Assembly (NCBI GenBank): GCA_030433215.1
Contig: JAUIMC010000006.1
Span: 62,001 to 126,000, forward strand
DNA length: 64,000 nucleotides
Source: Alphaproteobacteria bacterium
Lineage (GTDB): Bacteria; Pseudomonadota; Alphaproteobacteria; Caulobacterales; Parvularculaceae
Direction of reading: 5' to 3'
The number at the start of each line of letters is the position of its first letter. Within the stretch, counting starts at the first letter, position 1. The notes under the pieces are model-generated. The model did no database searches, was not told the DNA's origin, and saw only the letters and a program-made list of their open reading frames with translations. A program made the translations under genes and the position numbers. This document shows, piece by piece, positions 17,347-27,456 of this stretch.

Positions 17347-17826
17347 TCCCTGCCTACCCTTCGGGAAATAGGCGGCAGGACGGTAAGAGCCCGTATAAAA
17401 AGACGCCGCAATTTGTCTTAATCTGTATGCCCGGACCCGATAAATGGCCGGATTTGCGCAGCCAATGCGCACCCTTACGAAAAAGAAAATCTTGGATTTT
17501 AAAGACCGGCCGGTTTCAACGGCCATGCCGGACCCAATGCACGCCTTCGTCACGTTGCGCCAAAGCAACACAACGCCACGCAAACGTATCCGAAAGCTCG
17601 TGACGCATCGCAGTAGAAAAGCGCTATCATTTCACCGGGCGCGCTCTAGCGAAGCCGGCGCGCGCGAAAAAATAGCGCGCAGCGCCAGCTCATCAGCCGA
17701 TGAGTCCAGCGCGCGGCGCACGCCTTTTATTCCCCTCACCGAAAGACAATGCCGGGCGGTTGATTCCGTCTGCGGATGAAGGCATAGGCGTCCTTCATCG
17801 CCTTCAATATTACAGGTTTGCAGACT
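17347..17826. other. divergent promoter region between the DUF1800 and TonB receptor genes
   Basis: 480 bases without a convincing gene. It contains a hairpin CTCATC-AGCC-GATGAG (17689-17704) in GC-rich flanks and a second hairpin GATGAAGG/CCTTCATC (17775-17799) immediately before the receptor start. AT-rich stretches near 17475-17505 may hold the DUF1800 operon promoter. Confidence 0.45.
17775..17799 (+). promoter_or_regulatory. leader hairpin before a TonB receptor gene
   Basis: GATGAAGG (17775-17782) pairs with CCTTCATC (17792-17799) over a 9-base loop. It ends 27 bases before the preferred GTG start, so it would lie in the 5' leader if transcription begins upstream. An alternative pairing TGAAGGC/GCCTTCA uses the same left arm, which could make a switch. 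Speculative. Confidence 0.25.
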
Positions 17827-20079
17827 GTGCCGCGTTATTCACTTATTCTATCTTCACTTGTTAGTTTTCTTCTTACATCACATAGCACCGCCTTCGCTCT
17901 CGACAAGCGCGACGAGCTTGTCGTGACGGCCACACGCCGCGCGCAGCCGCTTCTGGATGTGCCGGCGAGCATCAATGTGATCACAGGCGCGCGCCTTAAC
18001 GACGCGCAAACCCTGAACGGCGCCGAAGACGTGACGCGTTATCTTTCCGGCGTCGACGCGGCGGTCGCCAACGGCTCGCAGATCGCGTTTCAGATCCGCG
18101 GCATCGGCGCCGTCGATCACCAGGCCCTGACGCCCACCGCCGCCGCAATTTACGCCGACGGTGTTTTTCTCGCCACGAATGTCCAGACAAGCCTGTTCCT
18201 TTACGATCTTGAACGCATCGAAGTGCTGAAAGGGCCGCAAGGAACGCTCTACGGCCGTAACGCCTCATCGGGCGCGATCAATTTCCTCACCGTCCGCCCG
18301 TCTCAGGATCAGCAATCTTACCTGCGCGCCTCTTACGGCCGGTTCGACCGCATCGACCTTGCGGGCGCAGTCGGAACGGCCCTCACGGACCGTCTCTCGG
18401 CCCGCATCGCCGGACGGTACCTTTCCGAAGACGCAGCCCTCGACAATGTGCAAAGCGATCCTGCCGTCCCCCGCGGGCCCGAAGAAGCCGGCGGCGTGCG
18501 CGACGAGTTCGGGTTGCGCGCCTCGCTGAATTACGAGTTCGACCGCGACGCCTACCTGCTGCTGCGCGGACATTATGAAGAAGACAACGGCGTCAATGCG
18601 ACGCCCTTGAATGACAGCCTCGATCTCGGCCGGCATGAAATCTCTTCCGAAGGCGACGGCGTTCAGGATACGAACAACGCCTTTTACGGCGCCTCGCTTG
18701 AGGGAAAGACGCAGGCGGGCCGCTGGTCGCTCTATTCGCTCACAGCCTTTGAAGGCTACAGCCAAGACTACGGGTTCGATTTTGACGGAACTCCGGCGCC
18801 GTTCGGCGATCCTAATCTCAACGCCAACCTCCATTACGACAGAGACTTTTCACAAGTCAGCGAAGAGTTGCGCGCGCAAACCGAGATCGGCCGCGTCAAT
18901 CTCCTCATCGGCGCCCACGCCGCATGGGAGGATTTCTCTCAGGACTATCTTATCTGGTGCGGCGCCCTCGATCCCGAAACGCTGCTTGGAACCTGCCCCT
19001 ATGTGGGCGCGGCGGGCCGTGTCGGCCGGGACCCCGCCTCTCCGGGCGCGGCGCTGTCGCTTCTCACCCATATCGAGCAGACGCGCAAAACCGCCGCGCT
19101 CTTTACCTATAACGATATCGATCTCACTGACCGCCTGACGCTAACCCTTGGCGGCCGCTACACCTATGAAGATATCGAAGGCGAAGGCTATGGCCTTCAC
19201 GTCTTTGACGACGGCGTTGAGGGCCTGAACAATCGCGACGGGCTGGGCCCCGCCATCGGCGAAAACCAGATCGAGGAAAACCGCTTCACGGGCAATGCGG
19301 CGCTGCGCTACGCTGTCAGCGACGAAACATCCGTCTACGCCTCTTTCGCGAGCGGTTATAAAAGCGGCGGCTTTAACGGCGAGGTGCAGAACAACGCCAC
19401 GCACTGGCAGGACGAAGGCCTGTTCGGCGCGGAAACCGTCAACGCCTACGAGCTCGGTTTTAAAACCGCCAGCGAGACCGCAACATTCAGCGCTGCGTTT
19501 TTCTATCAGGATTATAATGATCCGCAGGCGCGTATCTTCGTCGACTTTTCGCTGCCCGGCGGCGGACGCATTACTTCCAACTCGCTTTCCAATCTCGACG
19601 CCGCCGTCTCTTATGGCATTGACGCCGATGCAAGCTGGTCCCCGGCAAGCGGGCTCGATCTCGCGGCGAGCGTCACCTGGCTCGAAACGGAAATCCGCCA
19701 GGACAGCGACGGCGCCGGCAACGCCGCCCTCTTTGACGGCAATCCCCTGCCCTTCGCGCCGGAAATCTCGGGAACCCTTTTCGCGCGCTATGAATGGCGT
19801 TTGGCGCAACAAATGCGCGCGGCGCTCCAGGCGAACGCCAAGGCTAAAAGCGCGATCTATCTCGATGCGGAAGGGCTCGCCGCGCGCCGCCAGGGCGGTT
19901 ATGCAACGCTCGACGCGGCGGCGACGCTTTATCTCGACGCGGCCGGGCTCGAACTCGGGCTGTGGGGCCGCAATCTGACCGACCGGGACGTCGCCGTCTC
20001 CGGCTACGGCTTTATCGGCTACAACACCTTCCGCTCGAGCCCGCGCAGCTACGGCATTTCCGCGCAGATTTCCTTCTAG
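17827..20079 (+). CDS. TonB-dependent receptor (750 aa)
   Basis: Outer-membrane receptor with signal peptide (residues 1-24, ending STAFA), TonB-box-like DELVVTATRR, plug motifs LLDVPASINVITG, IAFQIRGIGAVDHQ, LERIEVLKGPQGTLYGRNASSGAINFLT, and a barrel ending YGISAQISF. ERIEVLKGPQGTLYGRNASSGAINF is the phrase typical of the broad FecA/CirA-like group expanded in sphingomonads and marine alphaproteobacteria. No ATG fits. GTG at 17827 has AGG ten bases upstream and is preferred; TTG at 17818 is in frame but has no usable ribosome site. Ligand unknown. It is monocistronic, with a terminator at 20133-20171. Confidence 0.9.
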   Translation: MPRYSLILSSLVSFLLTSHSTAFALDKRDELVVTATRRAQPLLDVPASINVITGARLNDAQTLNGAEDVTRYLSGVDAAVANGSQIAFQIRGIGAVDHQALTPTAAAIYADGVFLATNVQTSLFLYDLERIEVLKGPQGTLYGRNASSGAINFLTVRPSQDQQSYLRASYGRFDRIDLAGAVGTALTDRLSARIAGRYLSEDAALDNVQSDPAVPRGPEEAGGVRDEFGLRASLNYEFDRDAYLLLRGHYEEDNGVNATPLNDSLDLGRHEISSEGDGVQDTNNAFYGASLEGKTQAGRWSLYSLTAFEGYSQDYGFDFDGTPAPFGDPNLNANLHYDRDFSQVSEELRAQTEIGRVNLLIGAHAAWEDFSQDYLIWCGALDPETLLGTCPYVGAAGRVGRDPASPGAALSLLTHIEQTRKTAALFTYNDIDLTDRLTLTLGGRYTYEDIEGEGYGLHVFDDGVEGLNNRDGLGPAIGENQIEENRFTGNAALRYAVSDETSVYASFASGYKSGGFNGEVQNNATHWQDEGLFGAETVNAYELGFKTASETATFSAAFFYQDYNDPQARIFVDFSLPGGGRITSNSLSNLDAAVSYGIDADASWSPASGLDLAASVTWLETEIRQDSDGAGNAALFDGNPLPFAPEISGTLFARYEWRLAQQMRAALQANAKAKSAIYLDAEGLAARRQGGYATLDAAATLYLDAAGLELGLWGRNLTDRDVAVSGYGFIGYNTFRSSPRSYGISAQISF

Positions 20080-20132
20080 GCACGACAAGCGGCTAAATCA
20101 TAACGCTATTTCAACGCCTTACACTGCGCGGG

Positions 20133-20171
20133 GGCGGCGCGGCGCGCGATCGAGCCGGCGCCGCCTGTTTT
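20133..20171 (+). terminator. intrinsic terminator after the TonB receptor gene
   Basis: GGCGGCGC (20133-20140) pairs with GCGCCGCC (20158-20165), extended by GGC/GCC with one bulged G, followed by TGTTTT. It starts 53 bp after the receptor stop codon. Confidence 0.6.
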
Positions 20172-20261
20172 CATCGCGGCCATCCTTGATCTAGATGAAA
20201 AATCTTAAACAGCGGGCTGGTATCGTGCACCTGTCTGCAATTCAGGGAGCGCCGCGCCGGC

Positions 20262-20996
20262 ATGTCCGAAAGCGCCGTCCAGACCGCACCGGGAAAGCTC
20301 GCCTTTCGCACCTCGGACTTGTCGAAAGTCTATGGCGAAGGGCCGGCGGCTGTGCACGCCCTGCGCGGCGTCGATCTCGAGATCCCCTCAGGCGAACTTG
20401 TGGTTCTCCTCGGCCCGTCGGGCAGCGGCAAGTCCACCCTTTTGAACATTCTCGGCGGCATCGACCGGGCGTCGAGCGGCCAGGCCTATTTTCAGGACGA
20501 CGAATTAACCGCCATGACCGACCGGCGTCTCACCGCCTATCGCCGCCGTCATGTGGGCTTCGTCTTCCAGTTCTATAATCTCATGCCCAGCCTGACGGCT
20601 CATGAGAATGTCGACCTTGTGGCCGAGATCGCAACCGATCCCATGCCGACCATGGAGGCGCTCGACCTCGTCGGCCTCACCCCGCGCGCCACGCATTTTC
20701 CCTCGGAGCTTTCCGGCGGCGAACAGCAGCGCGTCGCCATCGCCCGCGCCATCGCCAAGAACCCCACCGTCCTGTTTTGCGACGAACCCACCGGCGCCCT
20801 CGACAGCAAGACAGGCGTCGGCGTTTTAAAGGCGCTACAGGAGGTCAATACGCGCCTTGGCACCACGACGCTGATCATCACCCATGCGGCGGCGACCGCG
20901 GCCATGGCGGACCGCGTCATCCATTTCGCGGACGGCCAGATCCGCGAAGTGATCGAAAACGATCACAAAGTCTCCCCTGACGAAATCAGCTGGTGA
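20262..20996 (+). CDS. ABC transporter ATP-binding protein (MacB/LolD type)
   Basis: 244 residues with all nucleotide-binding motifs: Walker [11 protein letters not shown]-loop [16 protein letters not shown], signature [14 protein letters not shown], Walker [13 protein letters not shown] and H-loop IITHAA. The phrase GFVFQFYNL and the LSGGEQQR signature place it with the LolD/MacB/FtsE class that powers FtsX-type permeases. It opens a three-gene operon with the permease and a membrane-fusion protein, so it probably energises export or extraction of a substrate from the inner membrane or periplasm. It lies 180 bp downstream of the TonB receptor and has its own promoter region. Confidence 0.93.
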   Translation: MSESAVQTAPGKLAFRTSDLSKVYGEGPAAVHALRGVDLEIPSGELVVLLGPSGSGKSTLLNILGGIDRASSGQAYFQDDELTAMTDRRLTAYRRRHVGFVFQFYNLMPSLTAHENVDLVAEIATDPMPTMEALDLVGLTPRATHFPSELSGGEQQRVAIARAIAKNPTVLFCDEPTGALDSKTGVGVLKALQEVNTRLGTTTLIITHAAATAAMADRVIHFADGQIREVIENDHKVSPDEISW

Positions 20997-21001
20997 TCTT
21001 C

Positions 21002-23377
21002 ATGCTCGCTTTCGCCAGCATTCTCGACCGGAAACTCCTGCGCGACCTCTGGCGCATCAAGGGCCAGGCGGCGGCGATCATTTTCGTCATCGCCGCCGGG
21101 ATTTCGCTCTTCGTCATGTCGCACGGCATGATGATCTCCCTCGACGAAACCATGCGCGCCTATTACGAGCGCTACCGTTTCGCCGACATGTACGCCCCGG
21201 CGAAACGCGCGCCGGACTATATTGTCGAGGAAATCAGCGCCCTGCCCGGGGTCAACGATGTCGAAGGACGGATCAGCGGCGGCGGACTCGTCACCCTGCC
21301 CGAGGCGCCGGCGCCGATCAGCGCGCGCGTCATGTCCTTCGATCCGGAAGCGGCGGCGCCGATCAACGGCGTTCACCTTTCCGAAGGCCGCATGATCTCC
21401 CCGACACGCCAGGACGAAATCCTGCTCTTGAAGTCCTTCGCGGACGCGCACGGGCTGGCGCCCGGCGACAGCCTTTCCGTCACCATGAACGGCGTGCGCC
21501 ACAGCTTCGCCATCGCCGGCCTCGCCCTGTCGCCAGAGTTCATCTACGCGCTGCCGCCCGGGGATTTCGTGGTCGACGATGCCCGCTTCGCCGCCCTGTG
21601 GCTCAACGAAGAAGCGATGGAGGCCGCCTATGATCTCGACGGCGCCTTCAACGAAGCGGTGCTGACCTTTTCGCCGAACGCCAATGAAGAATTCCTGATC
21701 GCCGCGCTCGACCGCATCCTTGCGCCTTACGGCGCCACCGGCGCCTATTCGCGCGCCGACCAGATCTCGAACAAGTTTCTCGTGGAAGAACTGGCGCAGC
21801 TCAGCACCATGGGCCGGGTCATGCCGCCGATCTTCGTCGCGGTGTCGATCTTCCTCCTCAACATCGTCGTCACGCGGCTCGTCCAGACCGAACGCGAACA
21901 GATCGGCCTCATCAAGGCGTTCGGCTATTCGAACCGGGACGTCGCCGTACACTATCTGAAATTCGTGCTCGCCATCGCGCTCGGCGGCGCCCTTGTCGGC
22001 TGGGGCGGCGGCATCTGGCTCGGGCGCATGATCGGTGAAATTTACCGGATCTATTTCCATTTTCCGTTTCTCGTGTTCGTGGCGGATTTCTCAACGCTCG
22101 GCATCGCGCTCGCCATCAGCGCGCTCGCCGCCGCGGCGGGCGCGTTTTTCGCCGTGCGCTCGGCCGTGACGCTGACGCCCGCCGTCGCCATGCGCCCGCC
22201 TGCGCCGCCGAAATTCGCGAGCGGCGACGGCTTCATGAAAACCATCAGCGGGTTCCTCGACCAGCCGAGCCGCATGATCCTGCGCCGCCTGTCGCGCCAG
22301 CCGGGACGCGCCCTGCTCACCGCCTTCGGGATCGGCGCGGCCATGGGGCTGTCGGTAATGATGCGTTTCAACGTCAACGCCACGGACTACATGCTCGACG
22401 TCAGCTTCAATGTGGTCGACCGCAGCGATGTTTTCGTCAGCTTCGTCGAACCCCTCTCGGACAAGACGGTTCTCGAACTTCAGAGCATTAACGGCGTCAC
22501 CCTGGTCGAGCCGGTGCGCTCAACCCCGGTGATGTTCAATCATGACCGGATCGAATTTCTCGGCGGCATTACGGGACTGCCCGACAAGGCGGCGCTGAAC
22601 CGCGCCGTCGATACCGATTTGCAGGATGTGGATATTACCGGCGACGGCGTCGTGCTGTCCGAACAGCTTGCGAAGATTCTCGAAATTGCGCCCGGCGACA
22701 TGCTGAGCGTGGAAGTGCGCGAAGGCCGGCGGCCGACCCTCGAGATTCCCGTCACCGGCATTGTCGAATCGCTGATCGGCACGCCCGCCTATATGAATAT
22801 GGACGCCCTCAACCGGCAGCTCAAAGAGCCGAACCGCGTTTCCGGCGCCTATCTCAAGATCGATCCGCGCCTGCGCCAAGAGGTCTACAACGAGATCAAG
22901 GCGATCCCGAAAGTGGCGGGCGTCAGCCTCAGGCGCGAGGCCTATCAGAATTTCGAGGACATGATCGACGAGGGCCCCGGCGTCTTCCGGCATATCATGA
23001 CGGTCTTCTCCATCATCATTGCCGCCGGCGTCGTCTATAACAGCGCGCGCATCGCCTATATCGAGCGCGAACGCGACCTGGCGAGCCTGCGCGTTCTCGG
23101 CTTCACCAAGATCGAGACCGGCTATGTGCTGCTTGGAGAGCTGGCGACGCTGGCGATCATCGCCCTGCCCATCGGCTCGGCGCTTGGCTATCTGATCTGG
23201 TCCTATATGGCTGCGGCGCTGTCAACGGAGCTTTATCAAATCCCTGTCATCTATAAGGAAGACGGGCTCGGCTACGCCGCAATCATCGTGCTTCTGGCGA
23301 CGGCGTTCGCCGGGGCCTTCATTCAGCGCGACGTCGCGAAAATCGACCTCGCAAGCGCCTTGAAAACCCGGGATTGA
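21002..23377 (+). CDS. ABC transporter permease, FtsX/MacB-like, two FtsX domains
   Basis: 791 residues. One N-terminal membrane helix (AAAIIFVIAAGISLFVM) is followed by a large periplasmic region, then an FtsX helix bundle (about 270-400), a second periplasmic region (about 450-650), and a final FtsX bundle. This is the duplicated architecture seen with LolC/DevC-like permeases. The ATG at 21002 is preferred because GGTGATC, matching the extended anti-16S sequence, stands just before it. A GTG at 20993 overlapping the ATPase stop is possible. Coupled with the ATPase upstream and the HlyD-like protein 4 bp downstream. The substrate could be a lipid, lipoprotein or drug. Confidence 0.9.
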   Translation: MLAFASILDRKLLRDLWRIKGQAAAIIFVIAAGISLFVMSHGMMISLDETMRAYYERYRFADMYAPAKRAPDYIVEEISALPGVNDVEGRISGGGLVTLPEAPAPISARVMSFDPEAAAPINGVHLSEGRMISPTRQDEILLLKSFADAHGLAPGDSLSVTMNGVRHSFAIAGLALSPEFIYALPPGDFVVDDARFAALWLNEEAMEAAYDLDGAFNEAVLTFSPNANEEFLIAALDRILAPYGATGAYSRADQISNKFLVEELAQLSTMGRVMPPIFVAVSIFLLNIVVTRLVQTEREQIGLIKAFGYSNRDVAVHYLKFVLAIALGGALVGWGGGIWLGRMIGEIYRIYFHFPFLVFVADFSTLGIALAISALAAAAGAFFAVRSAVTLTPAVAMRPPAPPKFASGDGFMKTISGFLDQPSRMILRRLSRQPGRALLTAFGIGAAMGLSVMMRFNVNATDYMLDVSFNVVDRSDVFVSFVEPLSDKTVLELQSINGVTLVEPVRSTPVMFNHDRIEFLGGITGLPDKAALNRAVDTDLQDVDITGDGVVLSEQLAKILEIAPGDMLSVEVREGRRPTLEIPVTGIVESLIGTPAYMNMDALNRQLKEPNRVSGAYLKIDPRLRQEVYNEIKAIPKVAGVSLRREAYQNFEDMIDEGPGVFRHIMTVFSIIIAAGVVYNSARIAYIERERDLASLRVLGFTKIETGYVLLGELATLAIIALPIGSALGYLIWSYMAAALSTELYQIPVIYKEDGLGYAAIIVLLATAFAGAFIQRDVAKIDLASALKTRD

Positions 23378-23381
23378 ACCA

Positions 23382-24626
23382 ATGGCGAAGATGATGAAAG
23401 GACTGAAATCGCGCATCACGGTGATCGCCGCCGCCGTGGCGGTCGTTGCCGTGTTCCTGCTTTACGCCTTCTGGCCACGGCCCCTCGCCGTCGATATCGA
23501 TCAGGCGGCGCGCGCGCCGATGATCGTCACCATCGATGAAGAGGCGAAGACGCGCGTGCGCGACGCCTATATCGTTTCCGCGCCGGTGTCCGGCCGGCTG
23601 CTGCGCGTCGAAGTGGAGCCGGGCGACGAGGTCGTCGAAAATGAAACCGTGATCGCGCGGCTGACCCCGACGACGCCGTCGGTCCTCGACGTGCGCACCG
23701 AGGAACAGGCGCGCGCCGCCGTGGAAGCCGCCAACGCCGCGCTGACGCTGGCGCGCGCCGATGTGCGCCGCGCGGACGCGGACGCCGATTACGCGCGCGC
23801 CGAACTCGAACGCACCCGCAAGCTGCGCGAAACCAACACCGTCTCCGAAGCGGCGCTCGACCGGGCCGAACGCGCCGCGCGCTCGGCCGAAGCGGCGCTC
23901 GACACGGCCCGCGCCGCCGTCTCCATGCGCCAGGCCGATCTCGACAACGCCCGCGCCATGCTGATGACGCCGGAAGAGGCGGATGCGAAGGCCGCCGGCA
24001 TCAACCCGCACCCGCAGACCTCCCTGCCTTTACGGGCGCCGATTTCGGGCCGCATCCTGAGGGTCATGCAGGAAAGCGAAACCGTTCTCGCCGCCGGCAC
24101 CCCAATCCTCGAAATCGGAGATCCCCTGGGCGATCTCGAAATCGTCGCCGAGCTTCTCTCGACGGACGCGGTGAAAGTCTCGCCCGGCGACCGCGTCATC
24201 ATCGACAAATGGGGCGGCGCCGACCCGCTCGAGGGCCGTGTCGAGAAGATCGAGCCCTGGGGCTTCACCAAATATTCCGCGCTCGGCGTCGAGGAGCAGC
24301 GCGTCAACGCCGTCATCCAGTTCGCCGGGGCCGAAGATGCGCGCCAGCGGCTCGGGCACGGTTTCCGCGTGGAAGTCAGGATTGTTATCTGGGAAGACGC
24401 AGCGGCGCTGACCATTCCGTCGAGCGCCGTCTTCCGCAGCGGCGATGAATGGTCGGTTTTCGCCGTGGAAAACGGCCGCGCGCGCCTGCGGGCCATCGAG
24501 ACCGGGCGCAATAACGGCGTCGCCGTCAATATTCAAAGCGGCCTCGAGGAAGGCGATCAGATCATTCTCTATCCCGGCAACCGCGTCACGGACGGCGCGC
24601 GCGTCAAACAGCGCTCCCTCGAATAA
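23382..24626 (+). CDS. HlyD/MacA-like periplasmic membrane-fusion protein
   Basis: 414 residues. One N-terminal membrane anchor (VIAAAVAVVAVFLLYAFW), a first lipoyl half (SAPVSGRLLRVEVEPGDEV), a coiled-coil hairpin of Ala/Arg/Glu-rich heptads (about residues 105-205), the second lipoyl half (LRAPISGRILRV) and beta-barrel domains with LEIGDPLGDLEIVAELLSTDAVKVSPGDRV. It would connect the ABC permease to an outer-membrane channel. No TolC-like gene is in this operon; one occurs in the RND operon at 36.7 kb and could be shared. It starts 4 bp after the permease stop. Confidence 0.92.
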   Translation: MAKMMKGLKSRITVIAAAVAVVAVFLLYAFWPRPLAVDIDQAARAPMIVTIDEEAKTRVRDAYIVSAPVSGRLLRVEVEPGDEVVENETVIARLTPTTPSVLDVRTEEQARAAVEAANAALTLARADVRRADADADYARAELERTRKLRETNTVSEAALDRAERAARSAEAALDTARAAVSMRQADLDNARAMLMTPEEADAKAAGINPHPQTSLPLRAPISGRILRVMQESETVLAAGTPILEIGDPLGDLEIVAELLSTDAVKVSPGDRVIIDKWGGADPLEGRVEKIEPWGFTKYSALGVEEQRVNAVIQFAGAEDARQRLGHGFRVEVRIVIWEDAAALTIPSSAVFRSGDEWSVFAVENGRARLRAIETGRNNGVAVNIQSGLEEGDQIILYPGNRVTDGARVKQRSLE

Positions 24627-24732
24627 TAGACACGAGAGTGCGCCGCTCTATGACGCAGGCGGGGAAATAGACAGTTTTCGCATCAGGACGATAAGGTGAG
24701 GGGGAAATCACGCTCAATCGCAGACTTTCCCT

Positions 24733-27456
24733 ATGCTGAAAGACGCCCCTGCCCTGAAACCGCAGCCTGCGCCTCACACGCTGAGTGTCGAAGACGCCTT
24801 CGCCGCGCTCGACACCCGGGTCGAAGGACTGTCCGAAGCCGAGGCGAGCCGCCGGCTGGCGCTCTACGGCCCCAACAGCCTGCCGGAAACGGCGCGCCCC
24901 TCGCGCCTCCTGATCATTCTGCGCCAGTTCAACAATCCGCTGATCTATATCCTGTTCGTCGCGGCGGCGGTCGCCTTCCTGCTCGGCGAACTCGCCGATG
25001 GCGGCTTTATCTGCGTCGTCGTCGCCATCAATGTCTTTATCGGCGCGTTCCAGGAATGGCGCGCGGAGACGAGCGCGGCCTCCCTCAATAAAACGCTGCG
25101 CATCAAGCCGACGGTCATTCGCGGCGGGGTGCGGCGCATTGTCGATATCGACGAGATCGTTCCCGGCGATATCGTTCATCTCGAATCGGGCGCCGTGGCG
25201 CCCGCCGATCTGCGCCTCGCCTCGGCGCACGATCTCAAAATCGACGAGTCCCTGCTCACCGGCGAATCGAACCCCGCCGCCAAGGCGAGCGCAGGCGCGT
25301 TCGACGAGGCGACGCCGCTCGGCGACCGGCGCAACATGGCGCTCGCCGGCACCATGGTGGTGGCGGGGCGCGGGACCGGCATTGTCTGCGCCGGCGGCGA
25401 GAACACCGAAATCGGCCGGATTGCGAAAATGCTTGGCGCCCGCGGCGCCCGCCCGCCGCTTCTCATTCGCATGGAGGCCCTGTCGAACCGCATCGGCGTC
25501 TTCATCGTGCTGCTCGCCATCGCGCTCGGCGCCGGACTTTTCATGAGCGGCCAGTCGCTCGCCGACGTGTTCCTTCTCTCCGTGGCGCTGACGGTCGCGG
25601 CGATCCCCGAAGGCCTGCCGGCGGCGATCACCGTGGCGCTCGCCATCGCCTCCTCGCGCATGGGGCGGCGCAGCGTCATCGTCCGGCGCCTGCCCGCCGT
25701 GGAGGCGCTGGGATCGTGCACGCTGATCGCCACGGACAAGACCGGCACGCTCACCGTCAATCGCCTGACCGCCAAAAAAATCGCGCTGCCGGACGGCGCC
25801 GAATTCGATATGGGCGGCGAAGGCCTGCAATTGGAAGGCGAGCTTGAGCCACAGGACGGCGCCGTCTGCGATGACCGCAACCGCGCGCTCATTCATCGTC
25901 TCGCCCGCGCCGCCGCGCTCACCAATGAAGCCGATGTCGCCGAGATCGACGGCGTCGTCGAGGCCCAGGGCGATTCCGTCGACATCGCCCTGCTCGTTAT
26001 GGCGGAAAAACTCGGGGCGCGAAAAAAAGAGCTCAATGATTGCTACCAGCGCCCCTCTTCCCTGCCTTATGAGCCGCAGCAGGGCTTTTCCGCATCTCTC
26101 GACATTGAAACGGAAAACGGCTTCATCTCCGCGAAAGGCGCGCCGGAAACCGTGCTCGCCATGTGCGCCGATTACGACCGGGAAGCGGCGGAGCGCGCGC
26201 TGCACCGTCTTGCGTCCGCCGGCTACCGGGTGATCGCCGTCGCTCATGGCGACGCGCCGAAAGACAGCGCCGCGCTTGCAGAACACCATCTCGACCGGAT
26301 GGAGTTTCTCGGCTTAATCGGCCTGATCGATCCGTTGCGCAGCGAGGCGCCCGAAGCGGTTTCAAGCGCCCGGGCCGCCGGCGTCGATGTGCGCATGATC
26401 ACCGGCGATCATCCCGAAACGGCGCTCGCCATCGCCCGCCAGCTCGATGCCTCCTGGACGCCGGACCATGTGCTGACCGGCGCTGAAATTTCAGCCCTTG
26501 CAGACAATGAGGCGGCGCTGCGCCAGGAGATCAACGAGGCCGCCATCTTCGCGCGGGTCGAGCCGGCGCAGAAAAACCTGATCGTCCGGGAGTTGCAGCG
26601 CCAGGGCCATTTCGTCGCCGTCACCGGGGACGGCGTCAATGACGCGCCTGCCCTCAAAGCCGCGCATGTGGGCGTCGCCATGGGCGCCGGCGGCACCGAT
26701 GTGGCGCGCGCCGCCGCCGATCTCATTATCACCGACGACAACTTCGCCTCGATCGTCGCTGGCATTGAGGAAGGGCGCGCCGCCTACGATAATATCCGCA
26801 AGATCGTCTGGCTTCTGCTTTCCACCGCGCTCATCGCGGTTTTCATTTTCATCATGGCGCTGATCATGGACATGCCGATTCCCCTGACGGCGGTGCAGGT
26901 GCTCTGGATGAATCTCGCCACCGAAGGCATCCAGCATGTCTCGCTCGCCTTTGAAGCCAAGGAGCCGGACATCATGAAACGCCGGCCTCGAAATCCCAAG
27001 GAACCGATTTTCGACCGGCAAATGATCGAGCAATGCCTGATCATCGGCGTTTACATCAGCCTCGTTGCTTTCGGCCTCTTCTACTATCTCTATGAAGTCC
27101 GCGGGCTCGATATCGGCTCGGCGCGCAATCTGGTGCTGCTCTTTCTCGTTTCCTTCAACAATTTTCACACCTTCAACTGCCGTTCGGAAACGCGCTCCAC
27201 ATTCCGCATTCCCCTTTCCGTCAATCCGGTTCTTTTCGTCGGCGTCATCGGCTCGCAAGGCGCGCATATCCTCGCCATGCATCTGCCGGTCATCAGCGAT
27301 GTTCTCGAACTGCATCCGGTCAGTCTCGCTGACTGGTTCAGCATCATGCTTCTGGCAAGCTCGGTGGTCATTGTCGGGGAAGCCTACAAGCTTGTCGCAG
27401 CCCGCCCCCGGGCGCGCTCGCATCGGCCGGTCTCCGCCGGGAGCAGCGCGCCATGA
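24733..27456 (+). CDS. P2-type cation-transporting ATPase
   Basis: 907 residues: N-terminal cation-ATPase domain (SVEDAFAALDTRVEGLSEAEASRRLALYG), actuator TGES near residue 177, PEGLP in helix 4 near 293, phosphorylation site DKTGTLT at Asp335, hinge GDGVNDAPAL near 632 and a C-terminal six-helix domain. In calcium pumps helix 6 reads N-x-x-T-D; here it is NLATEG, and by eye the helix 5 Asn and Glu of calcium site I are replaced (LLLSTALIAVF). So the single site may use E(PEGLP), N and E. Ca2+ is the default family guess, but Na+, K+ or another ion is possible. ATGA overlap with the next gene suggests an operon; no FNR box is visible upstream. Confidence 0.9.
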   Translation: MLKDAPALKPQPAPHTLSVEDAFAALDTRVEGLSEAEASRRLALYGPNSLPETARPSRLLIILRQFNNPLIYILFVAAAVAFLLGELADGGFICVVVAINVFIGAFQEWRAETSAASLNKTLRIKPTVIRGGVRRIVDIDEIVPGDIVHLESGAVAPADLRLASAHDLKIDESLLTGESNPAAKASAGAFDEATPLGDRRNMALAGTMVVAGRGTGIVCAGGENTEIGRIAKMLGARGARPPLLIRMEALSNRIGVFIVLLAIALGAGLFMSGQSLADVFLLSVALTVAAIPEGLPAAITVALAIASSRMGRRSVIVRRLPAVEALGSCTLIATDKTGTLTVNRLTAKKIALPDGAEFDMGGEGLQLEGELEPQDGAVCDDRNRALIHRLARAAALTNEADVAEIDGVVEAQGDSVDIALLVMAEKLGARKKELNDCYQRPSSLPYEPQQGFSASLDIETENGFISAKGAPETVLAMCADYDREAAERALHRLASAGYRVIAVAHGDAPKDSAALAEHHLDRMEFLGLIGLIDPLRSEAPEAVSSARAAGVDVRMITGDHPETALAIARQLDASWTPDHVLTGAEISALADNEAALRQEINEAAIFARVEPAQKNLIVRELQRQGHFVAVTGDGVNDAPALKAAHVGVAMGAGGTDVARAAADLIITDDNFASIVAGIEEGRAAYDNIRKIVWLLLSTALIAVFIFIMALIMDMPIPLTAVQVLWMNLATEGIQHVSLAFEAKEPDIMKRRPRNPKEPIFDRQMIEQCLIIGVYISLVAFGLFYYLYEVRGLDIGSARNLVLLFLVSFNNFHTFNCRSETRSTFRIPLSVNPVLFVGVIGSQGAHILAMHLPVISDVLELHPVSLADWFSIMLLASSVVIVGEAYKLVAARPRARSHRPVSAGSSAP

